Shown here: piece by piece, positions 6,873 to 14,040 of the stretch
How the letters are laid out: each line of letters begins with the position of its first letter
Position numbering within the stretch: position 1 is the first letter of the stretch
Translations under genes and position numbers: made by a program
The notes under the pieces: generated by a model
Databases searched by the model: none
What the model was told of the DNA's origin: nothing
Seen by the model: the letters and a program-made list of their open reading frames with translations, nothing else
NCBI GenBank assembly: GCA_039920165.1
Contig: JBDSEG010000427.1
Span: 1-14,040, forward strand
DNA length: 14,040 nt
DNA from: JBDSEG01 sp039920165
GTDB taxonomy: Bacteria; Pseudomonadota; Gammaproteobacteria; Burkholderiales; Burkholderiaceae_C
Direction of reading: 5' to 3'

Positions 6873-8168
6873 TCAGCCAGCCGGCATCAAGGCCGCGATC
6901 AGCGCCGCCATCCGCTGCGCCGCACCGCGGTGCTGCGCAGCGAAGCCGAGCGCCGCGGCGGTACGTGCGGTGCGCTCGCCCGCTGCCACAAGGTGCAATG
7001 CCGCGCCGACCGCCTGCTCGATCGTCTCGACCCGAAGCGCCGCGCCGGCCGCCAGCGACAGCTCGGCCGCTTCGGCGAAATTGAAGGTGTGCGGGCCCAT
7101 CACGATTGGACAGCCGCAGGCCGCAGCCTCGATCAGATTCTGCCCGCCCAGCGGCGCGAAGCTGCCGCCGAGCAGGGCCACTTGCGCGCACGCGTAGTAG
7201 AGCGCCATCTCCTGCATCGAGTCGCCGAGCCAGACCTGCGCGGCCAGCGCCACACCCGGCGGTGTCGCGCCCCAGCCGCTGCGACGGGCGAGCGTGAAGC
7301 CGGCGCGTTCGATCAGTCCGGCGACTTCGTCGAAGCGCTGCGGATGGCGCGGAACGATGAGCAGCAGCGGACGCGGCGCGGGCTGCGCGCGCCAGGCGTC
7401 GAGCAGCCCGGCTTCCTCGCCTTCGCGCGTCGCCGCGGCGAGCAACACGCCCTGCGGCAAGCGCTCGCGCCACGCTTCTCCCTGTGCGATCAACGCAGGC
7501 GCAGGGTCGAGATCGAACTTGAGGTTGCCTGCCACGCGCACCTGCGGCGCGCCGGCGCGCCGCAGCCGGGCCGCGTCGCCTTCGGTCTGCGCCAGCACCA
7601 GCGACAGGCTGCGCACCGCCGGTTCGAGAATGCTCGCGAGGCGCTCGCCCTTGCGCTCGCTCTTCGCGCTCAGTCGCGCATTCGCCAGCACCATCGGGAT
7701 GCCGCGCGCCTGCGCGCCGAGCAGCAGGTTGGGCCAGATCTCGGTCTCCATCAGCACGCCGAGCGCCGGCCTGAAATGGCGCAGGAAACGCTCCACCGCG
7801 CGCGGCGTATCGAAGGGCAGCCAGGCTTGCCGATCGCCCTGCTTGATCAAGGCGGCGCCCGCCTCGAAACCGGTCGCGGTGCCGTGCGTGAGCAGCAGGT
7901 TCAGCCCGGGACGCAGCGCGCGCAAGGCATCGATCAGCGCCGCGGCGGCTCGCGTCTCGCCGAGAGACACCGCGTGCAGCCACAGCCAGCCGGCGCCGGG
8001 CGTGGCATCCGCGGCTTCGTAGCGCCCGAACCGCTCGGCCATTCGATGTCGGTAAAGCGGCTCGGCCTCACCGCGCCGCCACAGGCGCAGCCAGTACAGC
8101 GGCTGGGCGAGGCTGAGCGCGGCCGAGTAGGCGCCGCGCGCAACCCGCTGGCGCAAGGCGCTCGGCAT
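6873..8168 (-). CDS. waaA: 3-deoxy-D-manno-octulosonic acid (Kdo) transferase
   Basis: Transfers Kdo from CMP-Kdo to lipid IVA on the cytoplasmic face of the inner membrane, the step that begins the lipopolysaccharide core. The protein has 431 aa, normal for GT30 enzymes. A hydrophobic N-terminal anchor lies at about residues 12-30. The Kdo-transferase N-domain carries WLHAVSLGET (63-72), whose Glu71 corresponds to the catalytic acid or base of the family, followed by LLLTHGTATG and METEIWPNLL. The C-terminal GT-B domain has LGDSMQEMALYYACAQVALL, GGSFAPLGGQNLIEAAACG and MGPHTFNFAE, all standard donor-site signatures. It lies 25 bases after the phosphohexomutase gene on the same strand, so the two probably share a transcript. 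The ArsR-operon promoter region begins about 55 bases beyond its stop. The gene is very GC-rich, with some stretches near 80% by eye, in contrast to the fossil operon next to it. Confidence 0.95.
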   Translation of the reverse strand: MPSALRQRVARGAYSAALSLAQPLYWLRLWRRGEAEPLYRHRMAERFGRYEAADATPGAGWLWLHAVSLGETRAAAALIDALRALRPGLNLLLTHGTATGFEAGAALIKQGDRQAWLPFDTPRAVERFLRHFRPALGVLMETEIWPNLLLGAQARGIPMVLANARLSAKSERKGERLASILEPAVRSLSLVLAQTEGDAARLRRAGAPQVRVAGNLKFDLDPAPALIAQGEAWRERLPQGVLLAAATREGEEAGLLDAWRAQPAPRPLLLIVPRHPQRFDEVAGLIERAGFTLARRSGWGATPPGVALAAQVWLGDSMQEMALYYACAQVALLGGSFAPLGGQNLIEAAACGCPIVMGPHTFNFAEAAELSLAAGAALRVETIEQAVGAALHLVAAGERTARTAAALGFAAQHRGAAQRMAALIAALMPAG

Positions 8169-8193
8169 CAGGGGTCGCGATTTGGGGGCCAGC

Positions 8194-9585
8194 TCAGTGC
8201 GCGGCAGCGATGATTTGCGCGTCGGGCTTGACCACGCGCAGCGCGGCCATGAAATCGTCCTGGATGCGGTGCAGCGCCTCCTGCGTATGGCCCTCGAAGC
8301 GCAGAACGAGGACCGGCGTGGTGTTGGAAGCGCGGATCAGGCCGAAGCCGTCGGCATAGTCGGCGCGCACGCCATCGATGGTGCCGATATCGATCGCGCC
8401 GGGAAATTTGGCGGTCTCCAGAAACCGCTGGACCAGCTTCGGCGCCTCGCCCTCGGCGACCGCGACATTGAGCTCGGGCGTGCTGAAGCTGGTCGGCAGC
8501 GCATTCAGCACCGCACTCGGGTCCGCCGAGCGCGACAGGATTTCGAGCAGCCGCGCCGCGGTATACGTCGCATCGTCGAAGCCGTACCAGCGCTCGCCGA
8601 AGAAGATGTGGCCGCTCATCTCGCCGGCCAGGGGCGCCTTCACTTCCTTCATCTTTGCCTTGATGAGCGAGTGCCCGGTCTTCCACATCATCGGCACGCC
8701 GCCCGCGGCGCGGATCGCGGGCGCCAGGCGCTGGGTGCATTTCACGTCGTAGATGATGGTCGCGCCCGGATGCCGCGAGGCGACGTCGGTCGCGAACAGC
8801 ATGAGCTGGCGGTCCGGATAGATGATCTGGCCGTCCTTGGTGACCACGCCGAGCCGGTCGCCGTCGCCGTCGAAGGCGAGGCCGATCTCCGCGTCGGTGG
8901 ACTGCACGGTACGGATCAGGTCGGCCAGGTTCTCGGGCTTGCTCGGATCGGGATGGTGGTTCGGAAAATCGCCATCGACCTTCGAGTACAGCTCGGTCAC
9001 TTCGCAACCCAGCGCGCGCAGGATGCCGGGGGCTGAGGCGCCCGGAATGCCGTTGCCGGAGTCGACCACGATGCGCATCGGTCGCGCGAGCTTGCAGTCC
9101 GACACGATGCGATGCCGGTATTCGGGCAGCACGTCCATCGCCGCCGAGCGGCCGGGCGCGAAGAAATAGCTTTCGGACTCCATCCGCTGGCGCAGGCCCT
9201 GGATCTCGTCGCCGTAGATGGCACGCTCGGCCAGCACCATCTTGAAGCCGTTGTAATCCTTCGGGTTGTGGCTGCCGGTGACCATGATCCCGCTGTGGCA
9301 GCCGTGCGCGCCGCGCGTCGCGGCGACGTAATACAGCATCGGCGTCGTCACCGCGCCAAGGTCGACCACGTCCAGGCCAGTCGACGCGAGACCGCGGATC
9401 AGCGCCTTGACCAGCACAGGCCCAGACAGCCGACCGTCGCGCCCGACAGCGACCGCGCGCTCGCCCGCATGCCGCGCCTCGGTGCCGAAGGCGCGCCCCA
9501 GATGCTCGGCGAATGCCGGGTCGATTGTCTTGCCGACCACCCCGCGAATGTCATAGGCTTTGAAGTTCGAAGCGGTGACTTGCAT
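8194..9585 (-). CDS. algC: Bifunctional phosphomannomutase/phosphoglucomutase (AlgC type)
   Basis: Alpha-D-phosphohexomutase that interconverts the 1- and 6-phosphates of mannose and glucose, feeding nucleotide-sugar synthesis for lipopolysaccharide and exopolysaccharide. The protein is 463 aa from ATG 9585, the usual size. That start is chosen because MQVTASNFKAYDIRG is the family N-terminus. An in-frame extension back to 9711 has no family-like sequence. All four active-site loops are present: the phosphoserine loop TGSHNP (103-108, Ser105), the metal loop DGDGDR (239-244), the sugar-binding loop GEMSGH (321-326) and the phosphate-binding loop RASNTTP (418-424). It is the first gene of a likely two-gene unit with waaA. 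Symbols manB or pgm are also used for such genes; which sugar dominates cannot be told. The 265 bases upstream (9586-9850) hold no other gene I can support. Confidence 0.93.
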   Translation of the reverse strand: MQVTASNFKAYDIRGVVGKTIDPAFAEHLGRAFGTEARHAGERAVAVGRDGRLSGPVLVKALIRGLASTGLDVVDLGAVTTPMLYYVAATRGAHGCHSGIMVTGSHNPKDYNGFKMVLAERAIYGDEIQGLRQRMESESYFFAPGRSAAMDVLPEYRHRIVSDCKLARPMRIVVDSGNGIPGASAPGILRALGCEVTELYSKVDGDFPNHHPDPSKPENLADLIRTVQSTDAEIGLAFDGDGDRLGVVTKDGQIIYPDRQLMLFATDVASRHPGATIIYDVKCTQRLAPAIRAAGGVPMMWKTGHSLIKAKMKEVKAPLAGEMSGHIFFGERWYGFDDATYTAARLLEILSRSADPSAVLNALPTSFSTPELNVAVAEGEAPKLVQRFLETAKFPGAIDIGTIDGVRADYADGFGLIRASNTTPVLVLRFEGHTQEALHRIQDDFMAALRVVKPDAQIIAAAH

Positions 9586-9615
9586 GGGAGTGGACCGTTG
9601 ACGAAATGGTTGCGG

Positions 9616-9621
9616 ATTGTA
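9616..9621 (-). promoter_or_regulatory. Possible -10 box of the algC-waaA unit
   Basis: TACAAT on the minus strand matches the -10 consensus at five of six positions. It sits about 30 bases before the algC ATG at 9585, leaving a leader of roughly 24 bases. No good -35 hexamer is seen 16-18 bases upstream, so the call rests on one element. Confidence 0.35.
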
Positions 9622-9850
9622 GGGAGCACAGGTCCCCGCCCAGCTCGGCAGCATGCCTCGCGGCGGTCCGCAGAGGGACGAACAGCCACGTCCGCGCCGC
9701 TGTCGCGCCATGCGGCGGCGGTCGCCGCAGCGTGATCGGCGCCAGGGTGGCTTCGTTGGCGGAACCCGTCAAAGAGGCCCCGCTCCTCCAGGCGAGCGGG
9801 TGTGCTAAACCGCTGCCGGGCCCACTCATCGCCCGCAACGAAAGCCAGCC

Positions 9851-10105
9851 ATGACCCGCAGTTCTTTTTTTGCCGCCGCCGCGCTTGTCCTCGCAGGCGT
9901 TGTTGGAGCCCTCGCCTATCCGGGTAGCGCCAGCTCGCAGGCCAGCATCCGCACCTTCATTCCACTCGGTGTCCACGGGAGCGGAGCGAACGGCGTGACC
10001 TCGATCGCATGGTTCATCGATGCGAACGAACGCAAGGTCGTCTGGTGCGAACACGCCCAGGGCTCGTCGAACAAGCCGGCCTGCTCGACGACGCCCATCC
10101 CCTGA
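9851..10105 (+). CDS. Small secreted protein of unknown function
   Basis: Small protein of 84 aa that I do not recognise. The N-terminus MTRSSFFAAAALVLAGVVGA is a clean Sec signal peptide, with likely cleavage after ALA (residue 22) or ASSQA (31), leaving a mature chain of about 53-62 residues. The mature part includes SIAWFIDANERKVVWCEHAQ (51-70), which looks like a beta-hairpin, and two cysteines (66 and 78) that could form a disulfide in the periplasm. No membrane anchor or lipobox is present. Its stop lies 9 bases from the stop of the VOC-family gene on the other strand, so the two genes converge. The intact signal peptide and normal codon use support a real gene, but no function can be given. 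Confidence 0.6.
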   Translation: MTRSSFFAAAALVLAGVVGALAYPGSASSQASIRTFIPLGVHGSGANGVTSIAWFIDANERKVVWCEHAQGSSNKPACSTTPIP

Positions 10106-10114
10106 CCGGCGGCG

Positions 10115-10579
10115 TCAGCCCGGCACGTCCTTCATCGCCGCGAGGCGACGGTCAATCTCGTCGGGCGCAACATCCTCGATGTGCGTGGCCACGGTCCAGA
10201 TGTGGCCGAACGGATCTTCGAGCGTGCCGGAACGGTCGCCATAGAACTGGTCCTGCACCGGCCGCTGCTGCACCGCGCCGGCGGCCAGCGCGCGCCGGAA
10301 GGTGGCATCGACATCGGCCACGTACAGCATCAAGCTGACCGGGCTGCCGCCGAGTGCGACCGGCCCCTTGTAGCCCATGTCGGGCGACTCGTCGGCCAGC
10401 ATCACGACGGACTGGCCGATGCGGAACTCCGAATGCGCGATGCCGTTCGGCCCTGCCAGCCGCATGGTCTCGGTCGCGCCGAAGATCTGCTTGTAGAAAT
10501 CGAGCGCGCGTGCCGCGCCCGATACGATCAGATACGGCGTGACGGCCTGGTAGCCGTCAGGGATCGGATTCACGGCCAT
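10115..10579 (-). CDS. VOC superfamily (glyoxalase/bleomycin-resistance, PhnB-like) protein
   Basis: Protein of 154 aa with the vicinal-oxygen-chelate fold, two beta-alpha-beta-beta-beta units. The first unit runs from TPYLIVSGAARALDFYKQIF (14-33) to IGQSVVMLADE. The second runs from SLMLYVADVDATFRRALAAG (82-101) to the signature FYGDRSGTLEDPFGHIWTVA (112-131). Members act as lyases, dioxygenases or drug-binding proteins; the particular reaction here is unknown. ATG 10579 is preferred to one eight codons upstream because AAGGGAG stands at ribosome-binding distance and family proteins start MAVNPIPDGY. It is on the same strand as acs and begins 159 bases after the acs stop, so it is probably transcribed separately. 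Confidence 0.88.
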   Translation of the reverse strand: MAVNPIPDGYQAVTPYLIVSGAARALDFYKQIFGATETMRLAGPNGIAHSEFRIGQSVVMLADESPDMGYKGPVALGGSPVSLMLYVADVDATFRRALAAGAVQQRPVQDQFYGDRSGTLEDPFGHIWTVATHIEDVAPDEIDRRLAAMKDVPG

Positions 10580-10695
10580 GCGCCTGCTCCCTTCGTCGAT
10601 CAATTCACCTGGCCCAGCTGACCGGGAATCACCGGGTGTGGCCCCGGCGTGCCCTGGCCCTCAAGTGCGCTGGCGCGGCCATGAGCGTCCGGAAC

Positions 10696-10713
10696 CCAGC
10701 GATAACGCGCTGG
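10696..10713 (-). terminator. Small hairpin after acs, possible terminator
   Basis: CCAGCG at 10696-10701 and CGCTGG at 10708-10713 pair perfectly around a 6-base loop, starting 25 bases after the acs stop on the minus strand. No T-run follows, so termination is only suggested by position. Confidence 0.3.
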
Positions 10714-10737
10714 AGCCGGTCCGCTTCGCGCAGTGGT

Positions 10738-12705
<1,968 letters not shown>

Positions 12706-12767
12706 GGGGCGTGCTTTCTGGTGCGGGTCGGGCGAGCCGGCCGGAGACGGAAATCTCGGAAGAATCA

Positions 12768-12785
12768 ACGCGGCGCAAGCCGCGT
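12768..12785 (-). promoter_or_regulatory. Stem-loop near the 5' end of the predicted acs mRNA
   Basis: ACGCGGC at 12768-12774 and GCCGCGT at 12779-12785 are perfect 7-base arms around a 4-base loop. On the acs strand the loop reads TTGC. It lies 62-80 bases before the acs ATG and almost at the predicted transcription start, so it could cap or regulate the leader. Function is inferred. Confidence 0.4.
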
Positions 12786-12794
12786 ACCTGGACG

Positions 12795-12823
12795 ATCGTA
12801 CGCAGCGCCGTCACGGTGCACAA
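12795..12823 (-). promoter_or_regulatory. Candidate sigma-70 promoter for acs
   Basis: On the minus strand TTGTGC (12823-12818) and TACGAT (12800-12795) are separated by exactly 17 bases. The -35 keeps only TTG of the consensus and the -10 matches four of six. Transcription would begin near 12788, giving a leader of about 82 bases that opens with the stem-loop at 12768-12785. Confidence 0.4.
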
Positions 12824-12938
12824 GCCTCGCGATTACCAACCTCGCGGCCGAAGCTCCAGCACCATTCTGCTCGGAGTTACGGGTTGTAAGGGAGTGTTGC
12901 CCTGGATTACCCTCGCGACTCGACCTCGCGGAGAGAAC

Positions 12939-13790
12939 ATGGATCTGAACCTCGGAACCGATGCCAAAAGCATCCGTGGCCGCCTCGCAGCGCTGATCGG
13001 CAGCCGGCGTTTCCGGGCCACGATCCTGACGCTGATCGTCGTCAACGCCGTCACCCTGGGACTGCAGACGTCGCCGGCGGTGATGGACCAGGTCGGCGCG
13101 GCGCTTAACCTGCTCGATCGCATGATCCTGGCGGTCTTCGTCGCCGAGATCGCCATTCGCCTGTACGTCCACCGGCTGGCCTTTTTCCGCGACCCGTGGA
13201 GCGTCTTCGATCTCTTCGTGATCGGATTGGCCCTGGTGCCGGCGGGCGCGCAGATCTCGGTGCTGCGCGCGCTGCGCATCCTGCGCGTGCTGCGCGTCAT
13301 TACAGTCGCACCGTCAATGCGGCGCGTGGTGGGCGCGCTGTTGGAGGCGATTCCGGGCCTGGGCTCGATCGCGCTGGTGCTCATGCTGATCGTCTACGTC
13401 TTCGCCGTCATCGCCACCCACCTCTTCGGCGCCGATTTCCCCGACTGGTTCGGACACGTCGGGCGCTCGCTGTACTCCCTGTTTCAGGTGATGACGCTGG
13501 AGAGCTGGTCGATGGGCATCTCGCGCCCGGTGATGCAGGTTTTCCCCTACGCCTGGGCGTTCTTCGTGCCGTTCATCCTGATCGCCACCTTCACCATGCT
13601 GAACCTATTCATCGCCGTGATCGTCAGTGCCACTCAGAACTATTCGGACGAGCAGCACCAGGACACGCGCGAGGCGAGGGACGACGCCCACGACCGCATC
13701 GAAGGCGACCTGCATGCCGAGTTGCGCTCGCTGCGCGCGGAGATAGCTGAGCTGAAGGCGGTGCTGGCGCTGGCGGCGCAGCGGCGGTGA
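12939..13790 (+). CDS. Bacterial voltage-gated sodium channel (NaChBac/NavAb type)
   Basis: Single-repeat six-helix ion channel of 283 aa in the inner membrane, expected to form homotetramers. S1 spans about 27-44, S2 about 58-78 (acidic Glu70), S3 about 87-103 (Asp91) and S4 about 107-124. The S4 sensor has arginines at every third place: 110, 113, 116 and 119. S5 is about 141-164. The pore loop carries the selectivity filter TLESWSM (186-192), the form found in bacterial sodium channels, with Glu188 as the filter acid. S6 is about 205-232. The cytoplasmic tail is acidic and then forms a predicted coiled coil (about 255-280, LHAELRSLRAEIAELKAVL), as in the tetramerisation tail of this family. 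ATG 12939 follows GGAG at good spacing. A longer in-frame extension to 12711 lacks family character. The gene lies between acs and a fumarase with no evident functional link. Confidence 0.93.
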   Translation: MDLNLGTDAKSIRGRLAALIGSRRFRATILTLIVVNAVTLGLQTSPAVMDQVGAALNLLDRMILAVFVAEIAIRLYVHRLAFFRDPWSVFDLFVIGLALVPAGAQISVLRALRILRVLRVITVAPSMRRVVGALLEAIPGLGSIALVLMLIVYVFAVIATHLFGADFPDWFGHVGRSLYSLFQVMTLESWSMGISRPVMQVFPYAWAFFVPFILIATFTMLNLFIAVIVSATQNYSDEQHQDTREARDDAHDRIEGDLHAELRSLRAEIAELKAVLALAAQRR

Positions 13791-13889
13791 TTTTCGACCT
13801 GGCCGACGGCGCCGGGTCGCTGGCTAAACTCGAACCCTTGCAGAGGCGCAGCATTCCGCCGCAACTCTCTCCGCATCGGTTCAACTGCC

Positions 13890-14040
13890 ATGAGCACCAC
13901 AATCCGCCACGCCGACCTCGTCGAATCGGTCGCCGCTGCGCTGCAGTACATCAGCGTCTACCACCCGGCCGACTTCATCGCGCAGCTGGCGCGCGCCTAC
14001 GAGGCCGAGCAGAGCCCGGCGGCCAGGGATGCGATTGCGC
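13890..14040 (+). CDS. Class I (iron-sulfur) fumarate hydratase, N-terminus, cut by window end
   Basis: Fifty codons are visible from ATG 13890, opening MSTTIRHADLVESVAAALQY and continuing ISVYHPADFIAQLARAYEAE with QSPAARDAIA at the edge. This matches the N-terminal helical region of class I fumarases of the FumA/TtdA type, which convert fumarate to malate in the citric acid cycle and carry a 4Fe-4S cluster. The cluster cysteines and the catalytic region are beyond the window. A TAAACT hexamer at 13826-13831 might be a -10 box. The gene starts 99 bases after the sodium-channel stop on the same strand. Identification rests on only 50 residues, so a tartrate dehydratase alpha-type relative is possible. 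Confidence 0.78.
   Translation, partial: MSTTIRHADLVESVAAALQYISVYHPADFIAQLARAYEAEQSPAARDAIA

Noticed and set aside
6930..8213. Plus-strand reading frame of 427 codons opposite waaA
   Set aside because: It is an antisense shadow; the minus strand carries every WaaA signature.
9586..9711. 42-residue extension of the phosphohexomutase
   Set aside because: It has no similarity to the family N-terminus and would swallow the TACAAT promoter candidate; ATG 9585 begins with the conserved family start.
10102..10118. Hairpin CTGAC/GTCAG between the convergent stops of the small secreted protein and the VOC gene
   Set aside because: Only five base pairs with no T-run, and it overlaps both gene ends, so it is too weak to call a terminator.
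12711..12938. N-terminal extension of the sodium channel by 76 residues
   Set aside because: The extension is Arg/Ser/Thr-rich and unlike the family, it would overlap the acs leader, and ATG 12939 has a good ribosome-binding site.

Overview
The window is 14,040 bases of GC-rich DNA with long, tightly packed housekeeping genes and no tRNA, rRNA, CRISPR array, transposase or phage gene that I can see. The gene families (RND pump, a TolC-type channel, WaaA, an AlgC-type phosphohexomutase, Acs, class I fumarase) and their protein sequences look most like a betaproteobacterium of the order Burkholderiales. That placement comes from recalled family resemblance, not from a search.

Layout. 1-3158 (+): an RND efflux pump inner-membrane subunit that has lost its first residues at the window edge. 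3175-3251: an imperfect inverted repeat between genes. 3295-3948 (+): a protein-L-isoaspartate methyltransferase-type SAM enzyme with an altered substrate motif. 4079-5515 (+): a TolC-type outer-membrane channel with a proline-rich N-terminal linker. 5622-6771 (-): the remains of a three-gene operon, ArsR regulator, AHSA1/SRPBCC protein and dihydrofolate reductase-like protein; every gene is broken, although the promoter and two palindromic operator-like sites (6763-6817) look intact. 6873-8168 (-) waaA and 8194-9585 (-) a phosphomannomutase/phosphoglucomutase form an envelope-sugar pair transcribed toward the fossil operon. 9851-10105 (+): a small secreted protein of unknown function. 10115-10579 (-): a VOC-family protein. 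10738-12705 (-): acetyl-CoA synthetase. 12939-13790 (+): a bacterial voltage-gated sodium channel of the NaChBac/NavAb type. 13890-14040 (+): the N-terminus of a class I fumarate hydratase, cut by the window end.

How it fits together. The RND subunit and the TolC-type channel could belong to one tripartite pump, with the periplasmic adaptor gene outside the window. The phosphohexomutase and WaaA both serve lipopolysaccharide synthesis. Acs and fumarase are central carbon genes separated by an unrelated ion channel. The best discovery in the window is not a new active system. It is a decayed ArsR-AHSA1-DHFR cassette whose damage can be read gene by gene and whose leaderless-looking, doubly operated promoter survives. 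The sodium channel is the most unusual intact gene.
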